From the NCBI GenBank assembly GCA_000244995.1, contig CM001438.1, positions 5,002,096-5,066,095 of the forward strand: a DNA stretch of 64,000 bases. Direction: 5' to 3'. This document shows positions 44,962-55,448 of the stretch, one piece after another. Within the stretch, counting starts at the first letter, position 1, and every line of letters starts with the position of its first letter. Below the pieces are notes generated by a model that did no database searches, was not told the origin of the DNA, and was given only the letters and a program-made list of their open reading frames with translations. Position numbers and translations under genes: made by a program. Source of the stretch: Burkholderiales bacterium JOSHI_001. GTDB lineage: Bacteria > Pseudomonadota > Gammaproteobacteria > Burkholderiales > Burkholderiaceae_C.

Positions 44962-46358
44962 AGCGCCTTCACACCCGGGCCCTGGCGCTGGCCGTGGCCG
45001 CTGCACTGGCGGCCTGCGCCCAGCCCCAGCCCCCCAAGACACCGGCCAACACCCTGCCGGCGCGATTTGCCGCCAGCGACGCCAGCGCCAGTGCGGTGCT
45101 GTCCACCCGCTGGTGGACCCTGTACGACGAACCCGCACTGGATGCGCTGGTGCAGCAGGCTTTGGACAGCAACCTGGACCTGCGTGCCGCCGCCGCGCGC
45201 GTGGACGAAACCGCGGTGGCCGTGGGCCTGGCGCGCGCCGCGCAGTGGCCCACGCTGGACGCCAGCGCGGCGTTCACGCGCTCGCGCAGCAGCGCGCTCA
45301 ACGGCACACCCTCGCTGCCCGGAGGACCCGAATCCAGCACCCACCGCGTGGGCCTGTCCACCAGCTTCGAGATCGACCTGTGGGGGCGCCTGCGCAACGC
45401 CACCCAGGCCGCGCAGGAACAGTTGCTGGCGGCCGAATACGCCCGCGATGCGGTGCGCCTGGCCACGGTGGGCGCGTTGGTGCAGGCCTGGTGGAGCGTG
45501 CGCGCGCTGGACGCGCAGCAGGCCCTGCTGGCGCAGCAGCGGCAGATGCGCCAGGACAGCCTGGACCTGGTGGCCAAGCGGGTGCGCGGCGGCGTGGCGT
45601 CCGGGCTGGACGCAGCCCAGGCCGAAAGCGCGGTGGCCACGCTGGACGTGCAGCAGGCCGAGCTGCAACGCCAGCGCGCGCTGCTGGTGAACGGCATCGG
45701 CCTGTTGGCCGGCCAGCCCGACCTGAGCGTGCCGGTGGACCGCCGTGTCCTGCCGGTGCCGGTGACGGTGCCGGCCGGCCTGCCGTCCGAGTTGCTGACC
45801 CGCCGGCCCGATGTGCAGCAGGCCGAAGCGGCGATGCGCGCCAGCTTCGCCCAGTTCGACGTGGTGAAGAAAAGCGCCTGGCCCACGCTCAGCCTGACCG
45901 GCAGCCTCGGGCTGCAAAGCCAGGACCTGACCGACCTGCTGAAAAGCGGCGCCCGCACCTGGTCGTTGGGACCGTCGTTGCTGGTCAGCCTGTTCGATGC
46001 CGGCCGCAATGCGGCGCGCGCCGACGAAGCCCGCGCGCGGGCCGAACAGGCCGCCATCGCCTGGCAGCGCGCCAGCCAGGTGGCCTTCCGCGAGGTGGCC
46101 GACGCGCTGGCGAATGCCCAGGGCCTGAACACGCAGGAGCAGCACCTGCTGCGCCAGCAGCGGGCTGCGCAGGAGGCGCTGCGCATTGCCAACCGGCGCT
46201 ACGAGAACGGCTACTCGGGCTTCCTGGACGTGCTGGAGTCACAGCGCAGCGCGCTGGACGCCGACCTGGGCCTGCTGCGCCTGCGCCAGCAGCGCATGGA
46301 CGCCAGCGTGGCGCTGGTGAAGGCGCTGGGTGGGGGCTGGGAAGCGCCGGCGCGTTGA
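44958..46358 (+). CDS. Outer-membrane efflux factor, NodT/OprM family lipoprotein
   Basis: Forms the outer-membrane channel for the RND pump. Seen: 466 residues. Lipobox LAAC at about residue 18 precedes a lipidated mature start. Two OEP repeats follow (about 60-240 and 265-455), with the family phrases RWWTLYDEPALDALVQQALDSNLDLRAAAARVDE, GLSTSFEIDLWGRLRN, RRPDVQQAEAAMRASFAQFDVVKKSAWPTLSLTGSLG and NRRYENGYSGFLDVLESQR. ATG overlaps the pump stop by 4 bp. Its own stop is 1 bp away from that of the convergent PEP-CTERM gene. Confidence 0.93.
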   Translation: MKRLHTRALALAVAAALAACAQPQPPKTPANTLPARFAASDASASAVLSTRWWTLYDEPALDALVQQALDSNLDLRAAAARVDETAVAVGLARAAQWPTLDASAAFTRSRSSALNGTPSLPGGPESSTHRVGLSTSFEIDLWGRLRNATQAAQEQLLAAEYARDAVRLATVGALVQAWWSVRALDAQQALLAQQRQMRQDSLDLVAKRVRGGVASGLDAAQAESAVATLDVQQAELQRQRALLVNGIGLLAGQPDLSVPVDRRVLPVPVTVPAGLPSELLTRRPDVQQAEAAMRASFAQFDVVKKSAWPTLSLTGSLGLQSQDLTDLLKSGARTWSLGPSLLVSLFDAGRNAARADEARARAEQAAIAWQRASQVAFREVADALANAQGLNTQEQHLLRQQRAAQEALRIANRRYENGYSGFLDVLESQRSALDADLGLLRLRQQRMDASVALVKALGGGWEAPAR

Positions 46359-46359
46359 A

Positions 46360-47142
46360 TCAGGAAAAGCGGCGGCGCCATGCCAGCGCCACCAACCCGG
46401 CCAGCAACAGTGCGGTCGGGACAGGCTCGGGCACCGCGCTGACATAGGCCACCGCGTCGATGTCGCTCCTGAACTTCATGGTGCTGAACACGCCGCTGAG
46501 CTGGGTCGGGGGCGGCAGGCCCCCGTTCAACGGCCCGGTGGTGAAGGCCAGGGCCACGTTCACGTGGGCGAACAGATCCCCCACCGGTGCGGCGCCGGCC
46601 ACCCCCAGTGGTTGGCTGTAGGTGGTGGTGAGGCTGCCGGTGATGAAGGTCCGGCCGGTGAAGTCCATCAGCAGCGTGCCGCCGCCGGCGCTGCCGGGCG
46701 TGCCCTCGGCCGACAAGCTGGGACCGAAATTGATGTCAAAAGCGGCGTGGCCGTTGCCCTGGCCGCGGCCGTCGATGGCGAAGCCCACCAGCGTGCGGTC
46801 GCGGTCGGTGTTGGTGATGAACCATTCCACCGGCTTGCCCACGTCACGCGTGACGTCCGACTGGCTGCCCAGCACGAATTGCGCGGTCTGCGCCACGGCC
46901 AGGCGGCTGATGTTGTCGCCGGACACGGTGAAGCTGGCCTGGGCCGAACTGCCGTCGCTGAAGAAGGCGAAGGCGCTGGCGTCCTGCAGCATGTCCACCA
47001 CGCCGGTTGGGTCCACCGTCAACACCTCGCGCGGCGCGCTGGTGTCGAAGACGAAGTTCTGCGCTGGTTCGGCACGGGCCGCTCCCAGGTGCAGCGCGAG
47101 CGCCAGCGTGGTCAAGCCCAGTGCAATGCCTTTGCAGGCCAT
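46360..47142 (-). CDS. PEP-CTERM exported protein
   Basis: Seen: 260 residues from the ATG at 47142, with a GGGGGA ribosome site just upstream. A signal peptide (GIALGLTTLALALHLGAARA) precedes about 200 residues of beta-rich sequence with Gly, Thr and Ser. The tail VPEPVPTALLLAGLVALAWRRRF is a canonical PEP-CTERM anchor. The middle region has no domain I recognise. Convergent with the OMF gene, and divergent from another PEP-CTERM gene across a 338-bp gap. Exosortase substrate presumed. Confidence 0.78.
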   Translation of the reverse strand: MACKGIALGLTTLALALHLGAARAEPAQNFVFDTSAPREVLTVDPTGVVDMLQDASAFAFFSDGSSAQASFTVSGDNISRLAVAQTAQFVLGSQSDVTRDVGKPVEWFITNTDRDRTLVGFAIDGRGQGNGHAAFDINFGPSLSAEGTPGSAGGGTLLMDFTGRTFITGSLTTTYSQPLGVAGAAPVGDLFAHVNVALAFTTGPLNGGLPPPTQLSGVFSTMKFRSDIDAVAYVSAVPEPVPTALLLAGLVALAWRRRFS

Positions 47143-47480
47143 GGTGATTCCCCCGGAGGTGATGTGGCATGGTGCACTCTGGGCCGGCACCTTATCCCCT
47201 GGCCCAGACTAAGGCAGCAGCGCAGCGTCGACCACCCCACGCTTGCGGGTGGGTCAGAGCCGCGTCGGCGCCAAGCGCTCAGCCTGGCTGGCCAATGACA
47301 AAGGGCGCCATGCGCCATCACCTGGGCACGGCACCCGGCAACTGCTGCGCAAGGCTTGAGGGCTTCCCGGGCCTGGGGGTCTTCAGGCCACCCCCTAGAA
47401 CCTGAGGCGTGACTGGCGCGAGCGCCTGAAAGCAGGCCCAATGAGAAAGGGCTGGTCAGGACCGACGTGGGGGGCGAAAC
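47143..47480. other. 338-bp non-coding gap between two divergent PEP-CTERM genes
   Basis: No gene seen. It should contain both promoters. Three small dyads are present: CCACCC/GGGTGG at 47232-47252, GGCGC-cat-GCGCC at 47304-47316, and GGGGGT/ACCCCC with a 9-nt loop at 47375-47395, followed by CTAGAAC. None has a T-run or a known riboswitch form. The region may bind a regulator of both genes. Confidence 0.35.
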
Positions 47481-48341
47481 ATGCACACCGACAGGACGGG
47501 GCGCCGTGGCGTTCGACTGGGATTCGCGGCAGCACTCTCATGGCTGCTGGTCTTCAGCCCCGGTGGGGCCCAGGCCCAGGCCGGCTTCTACTCCGGCGCC
47601 TATGCCCAGGTGGGCGACCACGGTTGCGACGGCGCCGACAGCCAAGGCTTCAATCCCTTTGGCGGCTGCACGCCTGGCACCTTCGGGCTGATTCACGCCA
47701 CCGCCCTGGCCCACGGGCTGAACGGGCCTGCCAACTTCGACACCGCCACAGCCGACCTGGCCCAAGGCCGGCTCAGCGTCGTATCGCAGTTTCCCCTCGG
47801 CGCAGGCAACACCGCCTTTGCCGGCGCCAACTTCCTGGACACCATCACTGTGGTCGGCCATCTTCCCGAGCCGGCCCACATCGTCGTCTCACTGACCATC
47901 GATTCGACGGTCACCGGGCCGCCGGATTCCAACACCATCGACCCCATCACCGCCCAGCTTCTCGACGCCGGCGGGCTGCAAACCTACTACCGCCGCCAGG
48001 TACCCAGTGGCAACTGCGGCCCGACGCTGTCCGATGGTGCGTTGTGCGATCAGGGCTACGGCCATTTCGTGCGCACCCTCACCCACACAGAAACCGTGGA
48101 TGCCACGAACCGCAGCTTCCAGGTCGCCGCCACGCTCACCGGCGGCGGCAACTTCCTGCTGGTTGACGGCAGCGCGACGCTGTCGTTCGCCCTGCCAGCC
48201 GGCCTGAGCTTCACCTCGGCCTCGGGCGTGTTCCCGGCCGTGCCCGAGCCCGCGACCTGGGCCAGTTTGCTGTGCGGCCTGGCGCTGCTGCGCCTGCTGA
48301 GCTCTTCATCGAATCGGTGCGGCCCAAGGCGCCAGGCCTGA
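47481..48341 (+). CDS. PEP-CTERM exported protein
   Basis: Seen: 286 residues from the ATG at 47481. A signal peptide (LSWLLVFSPGGAQAQ) is followed by a beta-rich domain with three clustered Cys (DHGCDGADSQGFNPFGGCTPG and GNCGPTLSDGALCDQGYG) that may form disulfides in the periplasm or surface. The end is VPEPATWASLLCGLALLRLL and a basic tail (RCGPRRQA), which is longer than usual. Domain function unknown. Divergent from the other PEP-CTERM gene. Confidence 0.76.
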   Translation: MHTDRTGRRGVRLGFAAALSWLLVFSPGGAQAQAGFYSGAYAQVGDHGCDGADSQGFNPFGGCTPGTFGLIHATALAHGLNGPANFDTATADLAQGRLSVVSQFPLGAGNTAFAGANFLDTITVVGHLPEPAHIVVSLTIDSTVTGPPDSNTIDPITAQLLDAGGLQTYYRRQVPSGNCGPTLSDGALCDQGYGHFVRTLTHTETVDATNRSFQVAATLTGGGNFLLVDGSATLSFALPAGLSFTSASGVFPAVPEPATWASLLCGLALLRLLSSSSNRCGPRRQA

Positions 48342-48353
48342 GCCCGGGCGCGC

Positions 48354-49327
48354 TCAGACCTTGGTGTTGAGCTTCTGTACCAGCTGCATGAAGTAGTCGT
48401 TCTGGGCCTTCATCATTGAGCGGAAGGCCTCGGCCTCGGCACAGGCCTGGCCCATGATCAGGCGGTCCAGGGTCTCCTTCAGGCCGGGCTCGGCGGCGAT
48501 CTTGCGGGTGGCGTCAGCCAGCACGGCGATCACCTCCGGTGGCGTACCCTTGGGGGCGGCCAGGCCCCGCCAGGTGGACAGCGACAGGTCGATGCCGCGC
48601 TCCTTCATGGTCGGCACGTTGTCGAAGCCCTTGATTCGCTTGTCCGCAAACACGGCCAGGGTCTTCTGTTTGCCGCTGGCCACGTGCGTGGCCACTTCGC
48701 CGGGGCTCGCCGCCACCGCGTCGATGTGGCCGCCCGGCAGCGACAGCACCGCCGGCGCCGCACCGCACCGCCGAAGGGCAGCATGTTGTACTTGAAGGCC
48801 AGCTTGTCCTCGAGGGCGGCGTGTGCGAGGTGCCAGATCGAACCCGGGCCGGAATTGCCCATGCGCAGTTCACCGGACTTGGCCTTGCTGGCGGCGATGA
48901 ATTCTTCGAAGGTGTTCCAGGGCGCGTCGGCCTTCACCGTGATGGCGGCCGGGTCCCGGTTCAGCAGCGCGATGGGGGTGAAGTCCTCATAGGACAGCTT
49001 GCTCAGCCCCAGGTGCGGCACGATGACGATCTCCGCGAACACCATGGCCAGCTTGTAGCCGTCCGGCTTGGCGTTGATCATCTCGCCGTGGCCAATCATT
49101 CCAGATGCGCCCGGGCGGTTGACCACGGTGACGGGCTGCGGCAGGTGCTTGCGTGCCGCATCGGCAAAGGCACGGGCCAGCACGTCCGTGCCGCCGCCTG
49201 CGCCGGCAGGAACAATGAGCTCGATGGGCCGGCTGGGGTAGCCCGATTGCGCGAGGGCCGGTGCGGCCAGCGTGGCCGCCAGGGTGCCGACGAACTGCCG
49301 GCGGTCGATGCGGGACAGGTGAGACAC
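48354..49327 (-). pseudogene. Bug-family solute receptor disrupted by a 5-bp tandem duplication
   Basis: Seen: a GTG start at 49327 with AGGAG about 8 nt upstream, then IDRRQFVGTLAATLAAPALAQ, a Tat-type signal (RRQFVG), and a Bug receptor through NMLPFGGA. There the frame shifts: the plus strand has CACCG twice in tandem at 48761-48770. Removing one copy restores AAPAVLSLPGGHIDAVAASPGEV and the rest of a Bug protein down to QKLNTKV at 48354. As read, only the N-terminal about 190 residues and a separate C-terminal ORF remain. The rest of the gene is intact, which suggests a recent mutation or a sequencing or assembly error. Ligand unknown. Confidence 0.8.
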
Positions 49328-49432
49328 GGGGCTCCTGCGGGTTCGGTGCACGGCGTGGCCATGCGGGTTCAGCCCGTCCATCCTAGGAGGATGTGAAGCC
49401 AAGCTGGCCGGGGGACACCCGTTCAGCCCATG

Positions 49433-49457
49433 AAAAAGGGGCGCCCAAAGGCGCCCC
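49433..49457 (-). terminator. Intrinsic terminator of the glp ABC operon
   Basis: On the minus strand, an 8-bp perfect GC stem (arms 49450-49457 and 49438-49445, loop of 4) is followed by TTTTT (49433-49437), just after the glpV stop. A classic Rho-independent terminator. Confidence 0.85.
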
Positions 49458-49482
49458 TCGTCATGCAGCACTCAGGCGGCGC

Positions 49483-51213
49483 TCAGCGCACCTTGCCCGC
49501 CTTCCAGGCGTCCAGCAGGGTCTGGTAGGCGATGGTCTCGCCCTTGGGCTTCTCGTTGGCCAGCTTGGCCCACGGCGCGCCCTTGTCGGACAGCCACTTC
49601 TTCGGGTCTTCCTTCTTGTTCAGCTTGGGCGCGCAGGTGGCCATGCCAGCGCGCTCCAGCCGGGCCAGCACCTGGTCCATTTCTTCGGCCAGGTTGTCCA
49701 TGGCCTGCTGCGGGGTCTTTTCACCCGTCACCGCCACGGCCACGTTCTTCCACCACAGCTGGGCCAGCTTGGGGTAGTCGGGCACATTGGTGCCGGTGGG
49801 CGTCCAGGCCACGCGGGCCGGGCTGCGGTAGAACTCCACCAGGCCGCCCAGCTTGGGTGCCATGTCGGTCATGGCCTTGCTCTGGATGTCGCTCTCGCGG
49901 ATGGGCGTCAGGCCGACGATGGTCTTCTTCAAGGACGTGGTCTTGGCCGTGATGAACTGGGCGTACAGCCAGGCCGCGGCGGTCTTGTTGGCATCGTGGC
50001 CCTTGAAGAAGGTCCAGCTGCCCACGTCCTGGTAGCCGTTCTGCATGCCCTGCTTCCAGTACGGGCCATTGGGGCCGGGGGCCATGCGCCACTTCGGGGT
50101 GCCGTCGGCGTTGACCACCGGCAGGCCCGGCTTGGTCATGTCGGCGGTGAAGGCGGTGTACCAGAAGATCTGCTGCGCGATCTGGCCTTGTGCAGGCACC
50201 GGGCCGGCTTCACCGAAGGTCATGCCGGTGGCTTCCTTGGGCGCGTACTTCTTCATCCAGTCCACATACTTGGTCAGCGCATACACGGCCGCCGGCGAGT
50301 TGGTGGCGCCGCCGCGCGAGACGCTGGCGCCCACCGGCGCGCACTTCTTGTCGTCGGTGCGGATGCCCCATTCGTCCACCGGCAGGCCGTTCGGGATGCC
50401 CTTGTCGGCGGTGCCGGCCATGGACAGCCAGGCGTCGGTGAAGCGCCAGCCCAGGCTGGGGTCCTTCTTGCCGTAGTCCATGTGGCCATAGACGGGCTTG
50501 CCGTCGATGGTCTTCACGTCGTTGGTGAAGAACTCGGCAATGTCTTCGTAGGCGCTCCAGTTCAGCGGCACGCCCAGGTCGTAGCCGTACTTGGCCTTGA
50601 ACTTGTCCTTCAGGTCCTTGCGCTCGAACAGGTCGGCACGGAACCAGTACAGGTTGGCGAACTGCTGGTCGGGCAGCTGGTACAGCTTGCCGTCCGGCGC
50701 GGTGGTGAAGCTGGTGCCGATGAAGTCCTTGATGTCCAGCCCGGGGTTGGTGAACTCCTTGCCCGCGCCGGCCATGTAGTCGGTCAGGTTCATGATCTTG
50801 CCGTAGCGCCAGTGCGTGCCGATCAGGTCGGAGTCGCTGATCCAGCCGTCATAAATGCTCTTGCCCGACTGCATGCTGGTCTGCAGCTTCTCGACCACGT
50901 CACCTTCCTGGATCAGGTCGTGCTTGACCGTGATGCCGGTGATTTCGGTGAAGGCCTTGGCGAGCGTCTTGCTCTCGTACTCGTGCGTGGTGATGGTCTC
51001 GGACACCACCGAGATCTCCTTCACGCCCTTGGCCTGCAGCTTCTTGGCGGCTTCGATGAACCACTTCATCTCGGCCATCTGCTGGTCCTTGCTCAGCGTG
51101 CTGGGCTGGAACTCAGCATCGATCCACTTCTTGGCCTCGGCCTCGCCGGCCCAGACCTGGCCGGTGAGCGCGAACGCGGCCGCAAAGGCCAGCGCGGAAT
51201 GACGCAACTTCAT
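49483..51213 (-). CDS. glpV: Glycerol ABC transporter, substrate-binding protein
   Basis: Binds glycerol in the periplasm for the GlpSTPQUV importer first described in Rhizobium leguminosarum. Seen: 576 residues from the ATG at 51213 with AAGGAG about 10 nt upstream. A signal peptide (ALAFAAAFALTGQVWA) precedes a long extracellular-solute-binding-protein type fold, starting GEAEAKKWIDAEFQPSTLSKDQQ. The protein is longer than most sugar-binding proteins (about 420 residues), as in GlpV. Last gene of the operon; the terminator follows 26 bp later. A GC hairpin in the gap from glpU (near 51267-51288) may protect the upstream message, which would raise binding-protein yield. Confidence 0.85.
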   Translation of the reverse strand: MKLRHSALAFAAAFALTGQVWAGEAEAKKWIDAEFQPSTLSKDQQMAEMKWFIEAAKKLQAKGVKEISVVSETITTHEYESKTLAKAFTEITGITVKHDLIQEGDVVEKLQTSMQSGKSIYDGWISDSDLIGTHWRYGKIMNLTDYMAGAGKEFTNPGLDIKDFIGTSFTTAPDGKLYQLPDQQFANLYWFRADLFERKDLKDKFKAKYGYDLGVPLNWSAYEDIAEFFTNDVKTIDGKPVYGHMDYGKKDPSLGWRFTDAWLSMAGTADKGIPNGLPVDEWGIRTDDKKCAPVGASVSRGGATNSPAAVYALTKYVDWMKKYAPKEATGMTFGEAGPVPAQGQIAQQIFWYTAFTADMTKPGLPVVNADGTPKWRMAPGPNGPYWKQGMQNGYQDVGSWTFFKGHDANKTAAAWLYAQFITAKTTSLKKTIVGLTPIRESDIQSKAMTDMAPKLGGLVEFYRSPARVAWTPTGTNVPDYPKLAQLWWKNVAVAVTGEKTPQQAMDNLAEEMDQVLARLERAGMATCAPKLNKKEDPKKWLSDKGAPWAKLANEKPKGETIAYQTLLDAWKAGKVR

Positions 51214-51310
51214 GCTCTTGTCTCCTTGGTCAAATGTCTTCCCCGAATTGCAGTGAGGGTCACCACGGCCCCGGGGAAGCGCCGGGCCGGATTCCCGAAC
51301 CATCGACCCG

Positions 51311-51619
51311 CTAGCCCTTGCGCATGATCAGGGCCAGCACCGCCATCGACACGATGAAGCTGATCCACACGCTGGGGTCGCCCTCCAGGTGCAGCCACTC
51401 CCCCAACTTGCCCGACACGCCCACGAAGGCCAGGTTGATGTAGGCCGCGCTCAGCAAGCCGATGAAGAGGCGGTCGCCGCGCGTGGTGGCGATGGGCAGG
51501 AAGCCCTTGCGCATGACCGTGGGGCTCTTGATTTCCCACACCGTCATGCCCACCAGCATCAGCGCGATGCACGAGAAGAACACCGCGACGGGGGTGGTCC
51601 ACACCATCCAATCGAACAT
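51311..51619 (-). CDS. glpU: Small membrane protein GlpU (DUF2160)
   Basis: Seen: 102 residues from the ATG at 51619. Three hydrophobic helices (about 3-25, 45-65 and 80-100) with FDWMVWTTPVAVFFSCIALMLVGMTVWEI and LFIGLLSAAYINLAF. Matches the DUF2160 family placed in glycerol ABC operons as glpU. Role unknown but likely assists the transporter. Its ATG shares one base with the glpQ stop (TGATG), so it is translationally coupled. Ends 97 bp before glpV starts. The longer frame to 51823 runs inside glpQ and is a shadow. Confidence 0.85.
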   Translation of the reverse strand: MFDWMVWTTPVAVFFSCIALMLVGMTVWEIKSPTVMRKGFLPIATTRGDRLFIGLLSAAYINLAFVGVSGKLGEWLHLEGDPSVWISFIVSMAVLALIMRKG

Positions 51620-52427
51620 CACACTCTCCCCATCGCGAAACCCTTCGCGATGTAGTGGCGCACGAACCAGATCACGATGGCGCCGGGCACGATGGTCAAG
51701 GTACCGGCGGCGGCCAGCACGGCCCAGTCCATGCCGCTGGCGCTGACGGTGCGGGTCATCACCGCGACGATGGGCTTGGCGTTCACGCTGGTGAGGGTGC
51801 GCGCCAGCAGCAGTTCCACCCAACTGAACATGAAGCAGAAGAAGGCCGCCACGCCCACGCCGGCCTTGATCAGCGGGATGAAGATGGTGAGGAAGAAGCG
51901 CGGGAAGCTGTAGCCGTCGATGTAGGCGGTTTCGTCAATTTCGCGCGGGATGCCGCTCATGAAGCCTTCCAAAATCCACACCGCCAGCGGCACGTTGAAC
52001 ACCAGGTGGGCCAGGGCCACGGCGATGTGGGTGTCCATCAGGCCCAGGGTGCTGTAGAGCTGGAAGAAGGGCAGCAGGAAGACGGCCGGCGGCGTCATGC
52101 GGTTGGTCAGCAGCCAGAAGAACACATGCTTGTCGCCCAGGAAGCTGTAGCGCGAAAAGGCATAGGCCGCCGGCAGCGCCACGGTGAGCGAGATCACCGT
52201 GTTGATGGCCACGTAGATCAGGCTGTTGATGTAGCCGGTGTACCAGGACGCGTCGGTGAAGATGACCTTGTAGTTGTCCAGGGTGAAATGCTGGGGCAGC
52301 AGGCTGAACGAGGCCAGGATCTCCTCGTTCGTCTTGAAGCTCATGTTCACCATCCAGTAGATGGGCAGCAGGGCGAAGACGATGTACAGCAGCAGGAAGA
52401 TGCTGCGCTTCTGGAACCGGCCGGTGG

Positions 52428-52431
<4 letters not shown>
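51619..52431 (-). CDS. glpQ: Glycerol ABC transporter permease GlpQ
   Basis: Seen: 270 residues from a GTG start at 52431, overlapping the glpP stop (GTGA). Six hydrophobic helices; start FQKRSIFLLLYIVFALLPIYWMVNMSFKT. The EAA loop reads IPREIDETAYIDGYSFPRFFLTIFIPLIKAG (about 185-215), which contacts the ATPase. It is the second inner-membrane permease of the glycerol importer and resembles MalG-type permeases. The frame can be read to 53160, but that part lies inside glpP. Shares one base with glpU. Confidence 0.88.
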
Positions 52432-54349
<1,918 letters not shown>

Positions 54350-54350
54350 G

Positions 54351-55448
54351 TCAGTTCATCCCTGCGCGGTCTGGCGCCACCAGCAGCGCACCCGCACCAT
54401 CAAACACATAGGCCTGGCGCGGGCTGAGGTACAGCGTGATCGGCGCGCCCAGCTCGAAGAAGTGCACGCCGGTGAGCTGCGCCACCAACTCACCCACCGG
54501 CGTGGAAGCATGCACGAAGGTGTCGCTGCCGGAGATCTCGGCCAGTTCCACCTTGCCGGCCAAGGCCACGTCGCCCGGCCGCTGCTGCACCCGCAGCGCG
54601 GCGGCGCGCACACCCAGGGTCAGCGTTCCCGCCGCGCCGGTGGGGGGCAAGGGCAGGTCCAGTTGCACGCCGCCCGGCAGTTGCAGGCCGAGCCCAACGC
54701 CTGACGATTGGCCCTGGCCTTCGACCAGGTTCATAGGCGGGTCGGAAAAGGCCCGCGCCACGCGGATGGACTTCGGACGGTGGAAAACCTCGGCCGTGGG
54801 GCCGTACTGCAGCAGCTCGCCCGCGTCCATCACCGCGGTGTGGCCGCCCAGCAGCAGGGCTTCGGTGGGCTCGGTGGTGGCATAAACCACGGTGGAGTCG
54901 CCCACCGCGAACAGCGCCGACAGCTCTTCGCGCAGTTCCTCGCGCAGCTTGTAGTCCAGGTTCACCAGGGGCTCGTCCAGCAGCATCAGCGGGGCCTGCT
55001 TGGCCAGGGCGCGGGCCAGGGCCACGCGCTGCTGCTGGCCGCCGGACAGCTCGGCCGGCAGGCGCTTCAGGAACGGGTCGATGTGCAGCTTGGCGGCCAG
55101 GTCCTGCACGCGCTGGTCGATGGCAGCGCGGTCCATGCCGCCGCGGATCTTCAGCGGCGAGGCGATGTTGTCGAACACCGTCATCGACGGGTAGTTGATG
55201 AACTGCTGGTAGACCATGGACACGTTGCGCTCACGCACCGGCGTGCCGGTGACGTCGGCGCCGTCCACCGCGACCCGGCCGCGCGTGGGCGTGTCCAGCC
55301 CGGCCATCAGCCGCATCAGCGTTGTCTTGCCGGCCTGCGTGGCCCCCAGCAGCACCGTCACGGTGTGGGGCACCAGGGCCATGTCCAGCGGGTACAGGTA
55401 CGGCGTCGCGCCCACCTGCTTTTCCACCGCCTGCAGGGTCAGTTGCAT
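54351..55448 (-). CDS. glpS: Glycerol ABC transporter ATP-binding protein GlpS (altered Walker A and H-loop)
   Basis: Seen: 365 residues from the ATG at 55448. LSGGQ (134-138) and Walker B LMLLDEP (154-160) are canonical. Walker A is GATQAGKTT (35-43) with Gln where Gly usually stands (GxxGxGKT), and the H-loop residue is T192 in VYATTEPTEA instead of His. The Q-loop is VYQQFIN. A C-terminal TOBE-like domain is present. It pairs with GlpT. Its start lies inside the last codons of glpD (10-bp overlap), so glpD and the transporter are one message. Reading the frame to 55607 gives shadow sequence inside glpD. Confidence 0.88.
   Translation of the reverse strand: MQLTLQAVEKQVGATPYLYPLDMALVPHTVTVLLGATQAGKTTLMRLMAGLDTPTRGRVAVDGADVTGTPVRERNVSMVYQQFINYPSMTVFDNIASPLKIRGGMDRAAIDQRVQDLAAKLHIDPFLKRLPAELSGGQQQRVALARALAKQAPLMLLDEPLVNLDYKLREELREELSALFAVGDSTVVYATTEPTEALLLGGHTAVMDAGELLQYGPTAEVFHRPKSIRVARAFSDPPMNLVEGQGQSSGVGLGLQLPGGVQLDLPLPPTGAAGTLTLGVRAAALRVQQRPGDVALAGKVELAEISGSDTFVHASTPVGELVAQLTGVHFFELGAPITLYLSPRQAYVFDGAGALLVAPDRAGMN

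Noticed and set aside
47143-47480. A riboswitch or small RNA in the PEP-CTERM divergent gap
   Set aside because: Only short dyads are seen; no known riboswitch core and no terminator after a structured stretch.
48354-48749. A separate small gene of 131 codons at the end of the Bug locus
   Set aside because: Its sequence continues the Bug fold exactly once the 5-bp duplication is removed, so it is the C-terminal part of a broken gene.
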